DNA of 64,000 nucleotides, from NCBI GenBank assembly GCA_030522415.1, contig CM060109.1, forward strand, positions 29,373,392-29,437,391, in the 5' to 3' direction. How positions within the stretch are numbered: position 1 is the first letter of the stretch; each line of letters starts with the position of its first letter. The DNA is from Channallabes apus (taxonomy: Eukaryota; Chordata; Actinopteri; Siluriformes; Clariidae). Positions 51,951 to 63,054 of the stretch are shown one piece after another. Below the pieces are notes generated by a model, which was not told the origin of the DNA, did not search any database, and was given only the letters and a program-made list of their open reading frames with translations. Both the position numbers and the translations under genes were made by a program.

Positions 51951-52865
51951 TTTGAAACCTGCTTATTTTTTAACTTACTTTAAAAATACTTCATCTCATT
52001 TCCCTGAAGAGCTCTGAGGTGGCCGGGTCAACACAATGCTTTTTTTTCATATATATTGTATTTTTTGTATGCTTGTGTTAAGTTGCTAGCAGATTATAAT
52101 TATCTATAATATAATCTGGATATGCAGGATACTGTAAAAATGGGTTTTAGATCATGATTTAAAATAACTTATTTCTATGATTGTTTTACTTAAAGGAAAA
52201 GAAAAAATATAGAATGTGTAGTACATACAGGTTCTGACAATGATTTTTTTATTCATTTAGTATGAAAGCTACTGTATGAAGATAATTGCAAAACACCCTA
52301 AAACTATACAATTAGTTGTTTAACAAAAGTTCTTACTATATCTAAAATGTCTACACGAAGCAAAAGTACTTCGGCAGATTTCTGATTAAAGCATGAGTCT
52401 CTTTAGATGATATACAGTATGCTACAGCAGGTTAAATGCATGTAATGTCTGCATGCTGGAAAAAAATGTCTGATTAATGCCTTTAAGAGTGAGCCTAGAT
52501 ACCTACTCCATCAAAATTACAAGCAGGTATGTAGGAGCTGACTGTAGCTGACTGTCCTCTTGGCTGGATGCACTCGTATGTGCAGAAACTGCGGGTGCAA
52601 AGAGAAAGAAAAAAAGGGTATATAGAAGGTAAAGGTCAGAGAGCGACAGTAATTGGACAGTACAATAATTGGACTGTGTCATTGAGTCGTACTGCTGGAA
52701 AAGAGGTTCAACCTTGACAACGTGAGGAACTGTCATCGTCCGACACATTGTACGAGTGTGTGATCTGACAGGGCTACCTGTAATCAGAACGGACACAGAC
52801 AAGGTCTTTAATTACAAGTTTGTAGAATTTAGATATCTGCACATTTGAAATGTGAACTTTTGGAA
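51951..52865. other. intergenic, nothing recognised
   Basis: No gene or repeat family recognised. Confidence 0.35.
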
Positions 52866-52979
52866 TATTAGTCTCTCTCCACTGTTAATAACTTTCACTC
52901 CCCAGAGAAGGCTTTGAGTGGCAGCGAGTGGCTGTAAGGGATTTCCACATCATGCACAAATACTTTGGTGAGGTTAGAC

Positions 52980-53710
52980 CAGGGGTGGGCAAACTTTTTG
53001 ATTCGTGGGCCACATTGAGTTCTAACATTTGACAAAGGGGCCAGAACAGGAGCAGATAATGTAGATGGCATGCTTTGGTCTCCACCATACATTCTTTTAG
53101 AAACTCGCCTTCAGACAGTGGTTTGCTGGCCTTTGCTATTTTAAATGAAAGCATAAACCTGACCTTGGTACTTGACTCTTGAATCGCAGTTTGACGGTGA
53201 AAAAAACTTTGCTAAGCCTTCAAATTAGCTGCAAACTTCTCAGCAGCAGCTTCCCGTTCTTTTGTTGACAGCTTGCTAGCATAGTTAGCGTGCTTTGTGG
53301 CAAAGTGACGGCTAATATTATACTCTTTAAAAACCGCCACAGTTTCTTGGCATATCAGGCAAACAGCAGATGATCGGTGTTCAGTGAAAAAATATTTAGT
53401 TGTCCACTCCTTATTGAACACTCGACATACTTTGTCCACTATCCTTTTCTTGGGTCGGCTCATCTTCATAGAGGGGCGGTGGGTCAAAGGGTAAAGTGCA
53501 AATGTGGAGTAATAGGCCTAGGTTTCACCTCAACAAAGCCAATATATCTAGAGTGCGTTAGTGAGTGTTTCTAGTGAGGAAACATCAGAATTGCAGGGGA
53601 AATAAAACATTAACAAGGTTAATTTATTAAATTTTTTCAAGTTTGGCGGGCCGAATCAAAACATTTAACGGGCCGCAAGTGGCCCCCGGGCCGTAGTTTG
53701 CCCATGCCTG
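52980..53710 (-). mobile_element. hAT-type element with 8-bp target duplication
   Basis: Ends caggggtgggcaaact (52980) and agtttgcccatgcctg (to 53710), inverted with few mismatches. Target duplication GGTTAGAC is perfect at 52972-52979 and 53711-53718. The 731-bp element keeps only an N-terminal coding part, so it is non-autonomous. Confidence 0.88.
53212..53487 (-). CDS. hAT-derived zinc-finger fragment, 91 residues
   Basis: A minus frame starting MTHRPSMKMSRPKKRIVDKV. The segment AVCLICQETVAVFKEYNISR, then HFATKHANY has the C-x2-C-x15-H-x4-H spacing of the finger at the start of hAT proteins related to EPM2AIP1/GTF2IRD2. It stops after NLKA, well short of a full transposase (about 600 residues). 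It is transposon-derived, not a host gene. Confidence 0.65.
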   Translation of the reverse strand: MTHRPSMKMSRPKKRIVDKVCRVFNKEWTTKYFFTEHRSSAVCLICQETVAVFKEYNISRHFATKHANYASKLSTKEREAAAEKFAANLKA

Positions 53711-53970
53711 GGTTAGACCCTGATGTTGGGTGAGGAGGCCTGAGGTGGAGTCGACATTCCGGTTCATTAGAAAGTAGTTCAGCCGGGTTGATTGTTGAGT
53801 AAGCCACTAGAGGTCTTTACAGCAACCTTGCCACACCATGTCTTCAGGGTTTTGTTCAAAGGTGAATTGTTTAGGCTCCATACAGTAATTCCTGTGAAGA
53901 TAAATTGTTATGCTGCAGCACACAAAGACAATCTAAATAATATGCTTTTGGCCGTGTAGTGTAGTTGGTT

Positions 53971-55399
53971 TTAGTTCACAATTTTTCACTACTGCCTTAT
54001 ACCTAACATGGGACTCTTTGTGGTGGAAATACACTCTTGTAAATCAAGACTCAGCAGTCAGTGATATAGGTATACTCAAGGAATATTTATTTAAAGTTTG
54101 CAGATCGAAAAAATCACAAGTGGCATTAAAGCATACTAAAATATATAAATCAACTTATGACTGGTCACAAGCTACATACTACAACATCACCTCATGCCTG
54201 ATAAACTCTACTGTATATCTAGTCTTGTCCTTATGTCTACATATGTAATCCAGATTTTGTTCTATGTATTTTAGGCACACCGTTCATAAAGTACAAGAAG
54301 ATAAAGATTCATAAAGATCATTTCACTGAAAATGATCACAAGATGGGCACTGCTATCATGAAACACTATATCAAATGTTTGTTTTATACACACAGCGTGA
54401 CCCTGGCCTCATTTTAGGTGACAGAATGTCTGGAGCACATTGAAGCTGTTAGAGAAGAAATCAGTCATGTACTTTCATGAAAGTAATATTTCATGAAAAT
54501 ACTCAAATAGACTTTTGAAACATATTCAGTTACGTGTAATGACCCATTTATTAAGTTTAGTTATGATTGACATTTTGTTAAATTGTTATGTTTTCATTGA
54601 TTAGAAAATTTTCACCAGAACTTTCATTGTTCACAGTGTGTGTTGGCAGTTGACAAAACTGGAAGTAGTGTTGTGTTTAAACAAACTTTACTTCACTTAT
54701 TTTAACTGATGATGCACTCTTTCAGGTTGTGTTTTAGGTCTGTATTAACAAAAAAAATTGCTTACAGAAGTATTCAATAAACAAAGTCGAGAGAAAAGTT
54801 GCTTGGTATATGAGAGCTAAGAAACCTAAAAGGAAAAACCTCATCTTGATTATTGGATCAGGAGAAATAAAGATTTTCTGCACTTCCTGTAAAAGCCACA
54901 ATCAAAAGGATGTGCTTCATTTGCCAAAAGATCTATACAAACTCAATTCCTGCTCTGTTTTATAGAGCTGCAGAACAAATTTTTTTTTGTACCATGAAAC
55001 TGGGAAATTATTGTTTCTAATAAATTCTATTTTGCTCCCATCACAGAAATATAAAACAAAAACATATATCATATGTGATGTTTGGAATTTACACCTTGTG
55101 TGACCTATCCGAATTCCACCCTGCTGTGGTATCCGTAATAGGTATATAAAATGCTATGAGGTGCTGAGATGCTATTGATTTTTCAATAACAATACACTCA
55201 AGAGTGCAAGTGTTTTATGCTGTTCGTCACAGCATGAAATATGTATTTATTTTATTTATGAGCATAGAATGACATATCATACTGTTTATCTGTTTATAGT
55301 TACAATCTACAAAACAAGCTTGTTTATGCTATCTCTTCTGTGATAACAGCTATAAACAGTTATTGTATAGATCATTATTTTTCCCCCTGTGTTTATCCT
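53971..55399. other. intergenic, nothing recognised
   Basis: No gene or repeat family recognised. Confidence 0.35.
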
Positions 55400-55700
55400 A
55401 CTGTATGTAGGTTTGCAGGAAGCCTTGAACTCTTTCCAGGGAATTCTGGGCACAAAGCAGAGGACAGCTTGGATGATGTGACAACCCGTTGTAGGGCACA
55501 AGCATACACAATGGACAATTTGGAAACACCAATCAGCCTACAATGCATGTCTGTAGCTTGTGGGAAGAGACCAATCAAGGACAGGAAAAAGAACAGCTAA
55601 AGAACAAGAACATGCAAATTCAACATTCACACAAACTGCAGCTAGGAATTGAATCATTAACCCTAGAGGTACAAGGCAACGAGGCTTATCACTAGGTTGA
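55400..55700 (-). repeat. Mermaid-type repeat, strongly diverged (-)
   Basis: The order of phrases (tttggaaacaccaatcagcc, then acaatgcatgtctgtagctt, and gctaggaattgaatcattaa) follows the reverse copies elsewhere in the window. Confidence 0.55.
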
Positions 55701-55721
55701 AACATGTCACAAAGTATTTAT

Positions 55722-55880
55722 TTCACACCCAATCACACTATGGGAAATTTGGGAACGTCAGTTAATCTAATCTGCATGTCTTTGGACTGTCAGAAAAAAC
55801 CAGAGTACCCAGAGGAAACCCACCAAGCACAGCTCTGAGGCTGGAATTGAACCCTTGATCCTGGAGCTGTGATGCCACAG
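55722..55880 (-). repeat. Mermaid-type repeat, second tandem fragment (-)
   Basis: A second reverse fragment directly after the first: gtcagttaatctaatctgca, tgtctttggactgtcagaaa, then aggctggaattgaacccttg. Its start partly repeats the preceding copy. Confidence 0.6.
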
Positions 55881-55888
55881 TGCATGAG

Positions 55889-56571
55889 CAGAGGTGGAAA
55901 GTAATGAATTACATTTACTCGCATTACTGTAATTGAGTAGATTTTTTTTGTGTACTTCTACTTAAAAAAAAAAAAAAGTTTTTAAAATCTGTAATATTTA
56001 AAATCTGTAGTTTATCTTTTACTTAAGTATGTTTTGTTTAAAGTATTGTACTTCACTACATTTTAAATCATATTTGCTACTGAGTAAAAAAATTAATGAA
56101 TGAAAATGAAAAATAATAAAAATATTGCAACGGGGAAGGAAAAAAATTGCACCCCGGAAACCACTGCACTGATTGATTGATGGACGGGAAGAACAAACGA
56201 GCTAAATTCACAAGAACGATGGAGACGGACAAAACAGATGCCAGTGATGCAGACATAGCTGAAAGTGAAACGCCAACAAATTCTTATGAAGCAAACCCCT
56301 GGTCATATTTAAGCCACCACTTTGATTTCAAGCACAAGAAAGGGAACAGATTTATTATGCAATGGTGTTCCATGTTCCATCCCCCATCCCACCCCCGCTG
56401 TTAAAAAAAAAAAAAAGTAACGCAGTAACTTTTACTCTGAGTAAATGTTTAATGAGCTACTTTTTACTTTTACTTGAGTAGATTTTTATAAGGGAAACTT
56501 TACTTGTACTTCAGTAAAAGTTTAACAGTACATTTACTTAAGTACAAAATTGTATTACTCTTCCACCTCTG
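55889..56571 (+). mobile_element. Tol2-type hAT deletion derivative
   Basis: Ends cagaggtggaaagtaa (55889) and ttactcttccacctctg (to 56571) belong to the CAGAGGTG family of Tol2-like hAT ends, with many TACTT/AAGTA sub-terminal repeats. Flanking 8-mers tgcatgag and tgtctgag differ at two sites. A plus frame at 56177-56404 includes NPWSYLSHHFDFKHKKGNRF, then IMQWCSM, like the start of the BED finger in Tol2-type transposases. All catalytic sequence is gone. Confidence 0.75.
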
Positions 56572-57419
56572 TGTCTGAGACATTATTAAATTTTATTAAC
56601 ATTACACAATTATCTATTAACTAATCTCATTTAGCACATAGCAGACACCGCATTTATTAATAAACCACATTTTAAAAGTTAACATACAGCATATTTTGGT
56701 ATGGAAGAGTATTTAGGACTACATGATGATGTATTTCCCAGAACATTCCAGAATTTAAAGTAAGTAAATAAACAAACTAGAGCTGGATATGAACACAACT
56801 GCCTGACTGTACTGTGCCATGAAAAGTATTTGCTTTCTGTATTTTTAAAAAAATAGTTATTATCACACTTAAATGATTCAGATCATCAGGCTAATTTGAA
56901 AGCAAAGTAAATGTAAGTTAGGGTGACCATATTTTGATTTCCAAAAAAGAGGACGATTGGCACGGCCTCCAGACGAATTGAGACAAGCTTCTTAGTGGTT
57001 GATGAACATTATTTATTATACAGTACTTCAATGGTGCAGAATTAACCTCTGTGATAAAATAAAATGAAATCTATAAAAACTTAACAAAATAATAGCTCTC
57101 TTAGACTCTTCAAATAAATAATTAAATATTGTTCTAAATATGAACTATTCTGTTCCAGCTTCAACAATATATCTCTTAAATGTAATAAAGTAAATAACAG
57201 AAGAGTCTCACAAACACAAGACTAAACTTTTTTTTTGCAATATCAGAGTCAGGAAGTAAGTAATTACAATAAATACAATACAAGTAGTGCCTGGGTGTGG
57301 CATCATTTAAAAAAGTGCATTTGTATTTACTCTGGTTATTTTTGATTAAAATTAAAATTAGTTTGATGAACAATGTATGTGTGTTAAATATGCAAAAAAC
57401 GGCACTGTAAGTAAAAGCC
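56572..57419. other. intergenic, possible repeat at about 56920-57000
   Basis: The phrase gggtgaccatattttgattt, then ccaaaaaagaggacgat (from about 56921) is of a type repeated in fish genomes. No bounds or class can be given. Confidence 0.3.
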
Positions 57420-57660
57420 GTGAACTTCGCTCGTTTTTCTTTTCGAGGTCTGTTTCTTGCTAATGGCCGCCAGAGGCGCTGCTACCCATAATGCAGTTCG
57501 CAGAGCCACGTAAACAGTCTACTGCTCACATTATTGATGCTACTGTCTTCGGCACTGCACAGGAAGCAGGAAGAGACTAAACATGCGCGTTTCTGCAAGT
57601 CAACTGCAAGTCCAAATCTGAGATACAGTCAAGCGAGGAATGCCTCTGCCAAGGTTAGCC
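57420..57660 (+). promoter_or_regulatory. probable sec22a promoter and untranslated exon 1
   Basis: Base composition turns more GC-rich here than in the surrounding AT-rich repeats. At 57481-57493 ctacccataatgc resembles the ZNF143/THAP11 core (TTCCCAGCATGC type) common in vertebrate housekeeping promoters. A possible 5' UTR exon ends at aag/gttagc (57653/57654). The position, about 1.1 kb before the coding exon, suits a gene whose first exon is non-coding. No TATA box is seen. Confidence 0.4.
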
Positions 57661-58776
57661 AAGTTTCCTGTTTGAGCTGCTTTTTAATCCCTGAGACCGA
57701 GTGAAAGCTACGAATAGCGTCAAAGCTTTGACCGCACAGAGCAGCTAATAACCAGCTAGCGCATTAGCATGTCTACCTTATTGTCACCTTTCATTAAGAG
57801 CCGTTGTAACCTATGAAAATGGGTTAAGTGTTGTAGTCTAGTTGTGTAACTAGCCTGCAGCTTCCCATATTATATAACTAGCCGTGTTAACTTCCCTACA
57901 ACAGTAACGTGCACGCGAACAGCAGTTAGCCACTAGATAATGTCTCAGCTAGCAAGCAGCGTCAGTGTTCAAGCTAGTTCATAAACAAATCGTGTTTAAT
58001 CTACCTGAAGTGTACTCATCGCATTGCTGTAATGTTAGCGATGATGTAAGCGAGCTAACGTTGGCCGGGTTTGCTCTGGAGGCTTTAACGTTTTGTTGTT
58101 ATGGTAACACCATCACTGAGGTAGTTACCTGCTCTGCGGTTGTCTGAAACGCCTTTACGTGAAACAAAAACTGCTGTAGGCATTCAGACGAACTCTGATT
58201 AAACACATTTATACTGATAACAATATTCACTTAACACTAAGCTGTGAACTAATGAGAGCCCTAAGGATAAAACAGCTTAAGCGTAGAAACAAAGGTGCTG
58301 TCCAGGGTACTGACAGTTTACTATATATTCTTAAATATCATATTATTCCTATTAGAATGATACTAACTCACCTAGAGCTCATTTTTAAATTACATTCAGA
58401 GTTTGGAGTTGATTTGGCAATACATTGATCAGCACAAAAAAGAATTACATTATTTAACTTCAGTATAAGTGTTTTATTTATAGTATTCATCAGAATATTT
58501 GACGTTAATACAATTGTTGAAAAGAGATTAATGCATTTATTGGACGCCTTCAGCATTCCTTTACAATGTAGAAATAAATAAAAATCAGGAACCCTCATGG
58601 AGTTAGAAAGTGTTCTAAAACTTTTGAATGGTAGTATATGTATGTATGTATTTATTTATATATTATTTTAATACACATGTCCCCTTAGGATCTCTTGGCT
58701 CTCCACAGTTGTGTGTAGGTGCTGTAAAATAAACTATTCATTACTCATATTTTACTCATAACACCCCTGCTTCCAG
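57661..58776. other. sec22a first intron (presumed), with a Tc1-type end
   Basis: The part to about 58150 is moderately GC-rich and promoter-proximal, with many GCTAG/GCTAAC words. From about 58320 to 58640 lies a Tc1-type end (ttctaaaacttttgaatggt near 58613), sharing sequence with 35455-35545. Confidence 0.45.
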
Positions 58777-58972
58777 GTTTTTACTTTAAGATGTCTATGG
58801 TCCTGTTTGCCTCCGTGGTGCGGGTGAGGGACGGCCTGCCCCTCTCTGCTTCTACTGACTATGAGCAGGACAAAGAGCTGCAGGAGACCAAGAAACACCT
58901 CAAAGGCCTATCCAAAAAGCTCAGCCAGTTTCCTGACCGCTGCTCTCTAAAGACTGGCCAGTACAATGTCAA
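58777..58972 (+). CDS. sec22a: sec22a first coding exon (gene continues past the window)
   Basis: SEC22A is a longin-domain SEC22-family membrane protein of ER-Golgi traffic. Acceptor ccccctgcttccag is followed by 14 bp of 5' UTR, then ATG at 58791 with A at -3, 60 full codons, and donor gtaagt after 58972 (phase 2). The peptide begins [20 protein letters not shown] and continues [20 protein letters not shown], then [13 protein letters not shown]. It follows human SEC22A ([33 protein letters not shown]) more closely than SEC22C. This is the first third of the longin domain. The following exon was not found up to 64000; the intron is filled by repeats. PDIA5 and SEC22A are neighbours in human. 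Confidence 0.93.
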
Positions 58973-59735
58973 GTAAGTGATTTGTAAATTATGAATAAAT
59001 ATCTTCCTTTACATATTTAAGGTTGCTTAATATTTGCAAAGTAAGAAGCATACGTTTATAAAACCCCAGTGGGATCTTGCTGCAGTCTCCACGGAGTTTC
59101 AAAGTAAATACACCCTGACAATCCTGGGCTGCTGAATGGCTTTAAAACAGGTTGGTAGATTTTCAATTCAGCTGCAGGTGACCTCACTGCAATTAGTAGC
59201 TGGGGTCTAAGAGAGCACAAGCAATACTGTGCGAGTTTACTTACCTGTAAAATATAATCCCTAGCAGTAATGTTAAAGCAGTTATTTTTTACCCTTTTGC
59301 CTTAGACAACGGTGTGTGTGTATATAGTAAAAGCTTGGTCGGTGAGTGTTTTGTAAGAGGAGCAAAAATTGTAAAATAATTTTAAACTTTATAAACGAAC
59401 GAGTAGTATTGCAGTATGAGCAGTATCTATACACTTTGTCTGCTGAGCATCACATGCTGAGTCAGTGGTTCTCTCATGCGGTGAGAGAACCATTGCCAGT
59501 AGCAGTGCCGGAGATGAATTTGTATAACGACAACGCAACGTCACATTTCTGAGAAACCCTCAAAAGGAGGCAAAAGCAAGCATTGAATAGGTTCCTTGTT
59601 AAAATCATGCAAAAAGGAAAAAAAAAATCAGTGAGCCAAGAGACATCAGTGATTCCGTGTGTGTGTAAAAGTCGCACTACACAGTAATCCCCTTCTCCTC
59701 CATTCCTCTTTTGTCCCCCTCACATCAGCCACAAT
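58973..59735. other. sec22a intron, nothing firmly recognised
   Basis: No exon following the first coding exon is found here. The part after about 59600 may be a diverged piece of the MITE described at 60318-61186. Confidence 0.35.
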
Positions 59736-59923
59736 TTTTTAAAAAGGTAAAGTGCAGGCTCATTTGTTTTATTTTCACTTTTTATTTTGTATTAATAATT
59801 TTTGGGTGGTGGAACAAAAGTTTCCATTATTTCTTATATTGATATGAGTGTTTTGGATTACAAGCATATAAGATATTACAAGATCACATATCCAGAATGA
59901 ATTATGCTCGCAATCCAAGGTTT
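59736..59923 (-). mobile_element. MITE end, reverse orientation
   Basis: The sequence gagtgttttggattacaagc and gaattatgctcgcaatccaa then ggttt is the reverse complement, with changes, of the left end of 60318-61186 (aaccttggattacgggcata, cattccagaagcgggctcgt). It ends where a GT repeat begins. Confidence 0.55.

Positions 59924-60232
<309 letters not shown>

Positions 60233-60287
<55 letters not shown>
60233..60287. repeat. (GT)n microsatellite
   Basis: About 27 uninterrupted GT units. Confidence 0.95.
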
Positions 60288-60296
<9 letters not shown>

Positions 60297-60317
60297 AATA
60301 AAAATGTGTATGTGGGG

Positions 60318-60546
60318 AACCTTGGATTACGGGCATAATTCATTCCAGAAGCGGGCTCGTATTCCAAAACACTTTCAGAAAGTAAGAATTAATGGAAACA
60401 TAAATTATTCGTCCCATAGCCCCAAAAAATAAATACATAAAAATAATTAACACAAAATATGAAGTAAAAATAAAACAAATAAAACTTGTGTTACAAGTGA
60501 AAATAAATATGAACAGATCAGTGATTCTGTTTGTGCGCGCAGGCGC

Positions 60547-60580
<34 letters not shown>

Positions 60581-61181
60581 AAACTAAAGTAAGCAGACCC
60601 TCCCCTCTCCCCCTTCTCGTCTTACACAGTTACCCTTCCTCCACTCTTTTCACACAACGGAAACGCTGTTTTATCTGAAAAATAAACAAGAAATCTCTTT
60701 AATGGCACTCAATTGAGCGACACACTAACGGAATCACTGCTGTAAAGTAAAAATAAAACAAATTAACCTACACTTTACCTTTGAAAAGAATCAGGACAGA
60801 GCAGTGTTTCTGTGTAGAGCAGAGAGAAAGAGTGTGTGTGTCTGAGACTTGCTTTTGCTTTATACGCGCGCTGTACACACACATGGTCACAATAAAATGT
60901 ACACGCGTGCACGGATGTTGATTATATCAGTAAGAGTAAGATTGCACTAAGACCCAGCAGGGGAGACCATTACTCAAAATTTCACAGCGCAAGAGAGAGA
61001 AAAAACGTTGGCTCAGTTGTGATCACGTGATGCTTGGCATCAAAACAAGAAGTGCATGCGTGATACATGATACTCTGTACTCATAAACCAAGACTTGTTC
61101 GTTTTCCAAGTCAAAATTAATTTAAAAATCTTTGCTCGTTTTGCGGAACACTCGTAAACTGCGTTACTCGCAACCCAAGGT

Positions 61182-61186
<5 letters not shown>
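60318..61186. mobile_element. MITE-like element bordered by GT repeats
   Basis: Left end aaccttggattacgggc and right end ctcgcaacccaaggttttac are inverted. The interior has a GT tract at 60547-60573 and CT-rich and AT-rich blocks, with no transposase. Confidence 0.6.

Positions 61187-61235
<49 letters not shown>
61187..61235. repeat. (GT)n microsatellite
   Basis: About 24 GT units between the MITE end and the Tc1 element that begins at 61243. Confidence 0.95.
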
Positions 61236-61242
<7 letters not shown>

Positions 61243-62858
61243 CAGTGGTGTGAAAAACTATTTGCCCCCCCTCCTGATTTCTTATTCTTTTGCATGTTCG
61301 TCACACAAAATGTTTCTGATCATCAAACACATTTAACTATTAGTCAAAGATAACACAAGTAAACATAAAATGCAGTTTTTAAATGAGGGGTTTTATTATT
61401 TAGGGAGAAAAAAAATCCAAACCTACATGGCCCTGTGTGAAAAAGTAAGTGCCCCCTGAACCTAATAACTGGTTGGGCCACCCTTAGCAGCAATAACTGC
61501 AATCAAGCGTTTGCGATAACTTGCAACGAGTCTTTTACAGCGCTCTGGAGGAATTTTGGCCCACTCATCTTTGCAGAATTGTTGTAATTCAGCTTTATTT
61601 GAGGGTTTTCTAGCATGAACCGCCTTTTTAAGGTCATGCCACAACTTCTCAATAGGATTCAGGTCAGGACTTTGACTAGGCCACTCCAGAGTCTTCATTT
61701 TGTTTTTCTTCAGCCATTCAGAGTTGGATTTGCTGGTGTGTTTTGGGTCATTGTCCTGCTGCAGCACCCAAGATCGCTTCAGCTTGAGTTGATGAACAGA
61801 TGGCCGGACATTCTCCTTCAGGATTTTTTGGTAGACAGTAGAATTCATGGTTCCATCTATCACAGCAAGCCTTCCAGGTCCTGAAGCAGCAAAACAACCC
61901 CAGACCATCACACTGCCACCACCATATTTTACTGGTGGTATGATGTTCTTTTTCTGAAATGCTGTGTTACTTTTACGCCAGATGTAACAGGACACGCACC
62001 TTCCAAAAAGTTCAACTTTTGTCTCGTCGGTCCACAAGGTATTTTCCCAAAAGTCTTGGCAATCATTGAGATGTTTTTTAGCAAAATTGAGATGAGCCTT
62101 AATGTTCTTTTTGCTTAAAAGTGGTTTGCGCCTTGGAAATCTGCCATGCAGGCCCTTTTTGCCCAGTCTCTTTCTTATGGTGGAGTCGTGAACACTGCCC
62201 TTAATTGAGGCAAGTGAGGCCTGCAGTTCTTTAGATGTTGTCCTGGGGTCTTTTGTGGCCTCTCGGATGAGTTGTCTCTGCGCTCTTGTGGTAATTTCGG
62301 TCGGCCGGCCACTCCTGGGAAGGTTCACCACTGTTCCATGTTTTTGCCATTTGTGGATAATGGCTCTCACTGTGGTTCGCTGGAGTCCCAAAGCTTTAGA
62401 AATGGCTTTATAACCTTTACCAGACTGATAGATCTCAATTACTTTTGTTCTCATTTGTTCCTGAATTTCTTTGGCTCTTGGCATGATGTCTAGCTTTGGA
62501 GGTGCTTTTGGTCTACTTCTCTGTGTCAGGTAGCTCCTATTTAAGTGATTTCTTGATTGAAACAGGTGTGGCAGTAATCAGGCCTGGGGGTGACTACAGA
62601 AATTGAACTCAGGTGTGATAAACCACAGTTAAGTTATTTTTTAACAAGGGGGGCAATCACTTTTTCACACAGGGCCATGTAGATTTGGAGTTTTTTTTCT
62701 CCCTTAATAACGTAAACCTTCATTTAAAAACTGCATTTTGTGTTCAATTATGTTATCTTTGTCTAATAGTTAACGGTTTTTGATGAGTAGAAACATTTAA
62801 GTGTGACAAACATGCAAAAGAATAAGAAATCAGGAAGGGGGCAAATAGTTTTTCACAC

Positions 62859-62863
<5 letters not shown>
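61243..62863 (-). mobile_element. full-length Tc1-like transposon with intact transposase
   Basis: TA lies before 61243 and in the (TA)n tract after 62863. The ends cagtggtgtgaaaaactatt and its inverse aatagtttttcacaccact stay alike for about 200 bp on each side. About 1.62 kb, within the usual 1.3-1.7 kb of vertebrate Tc1 elements with long repeats. It lies in the presumed first long intron of sec22a. Confidence 0.95.
61462..62484 (-). CDS. Tc1-family DD34E transposase, apparently complete (340 residues)
   Basis: Cut-and-paste transposase that binds its own inverted repeats and inserts at TA. Residues 1-115 form a bipartite paired-like DNA-binding region (KAISKALGLQRTTVRAIIHK, and STIRKRLGKKGL). 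An AT-hook-like linker (PRSGRPTEI, 56-64) lies between. The catalytic triad is Asp153 (WTDET), Asp244 (QQDNDPKH) and Glu279 (NPIEKLW), with 34 residues between the last two. The glycine-rich box GGGSVMVWGCFAASGPG lies at 188-204. It ends IAAKGGPTSY and stop, the normal family C-terminus. No stop or frameshift is seen. Start ATG at 62484, reading MPRAKEIQEQ. Whether it is active cannot be judged from one copy. Confidence 0.93.
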   Translation of the reverse strand: MPRAKEIQEQMRTKVIEIYQSGKGYKAISKALGLQRTTVRAIIHKWQKHGTVVNLPRSGRPTEITTRAQRQLIREATKDPRTTSKELQASLASIKGSVHDSTIRKRLGKKGLHGRFPRRKPLLSKKNIKAHLNFAKKHLNDCQDFWENTLWTDETKVELFGRCVSCYIWRKSNTAFQKKNIIPPVKYGGGSVMVWGCFAASGPGRLAVIDGTMNSTVYQKILKENVRPSVHQLKLKRSWVLQQDNDPKHTSKSNSEWLKKNKMKTLEWPSQSPDLNPIEKLWHDLKKAVHARKPSNKAELQQFCKDEWAKIPPERCKRLVASYRKRLIAVIAAKGGPTSY

Positions 62864-62920
<57 letters not shown>

Positions 62921-62926
62921 TTATTT

Positions 62927-62958
<32 letters not shown>

Positions 62959-63052
62959 ATTACATAAGCAGGGGGGATTTATATATAACATTTACACGGC
63001 TGCAGTTTATAAAGTAAACCCAAGAAATATATACATATTTTCTTTGTACATA
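62864..63052. repeat. (AT)n tracts between two Tc1 copies
   Basis: An AT tract at about 62864-62917, a (TTTA)n piece, and another AT tract at 62935-62957. Then unrecognised sequence runs up to the next Tc1 copy. Confidence 0.9.
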
Positions 63053-63054
63053 TA

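Larger units (their letters stand above)
52870..53970 (-). mobile_element. Tc1/IS630-type remnant split by a hAT element (-)
   Basis: The left part (52895-52979) has gagaaggctttgagtggcag, then aatactttggtgaggttaga. The right part (53719-53970) has gttgggtgaggaggcctgag, ccacaccatgtcttcagggt and the terminal cttttggccgtgtagtgta. It is the antisense of the same family as 40586-41500. It is interrupted by element 52980-53710. Confidence 0.65.

Noticed and set aside
61615..61884. Plus-strand 89-codon frame (and its counterpart at 63679-63948)
   Set aside because: It recurs only because the two Tc1 copies are nearly identical; it is antisense to the transposase catalytic region.
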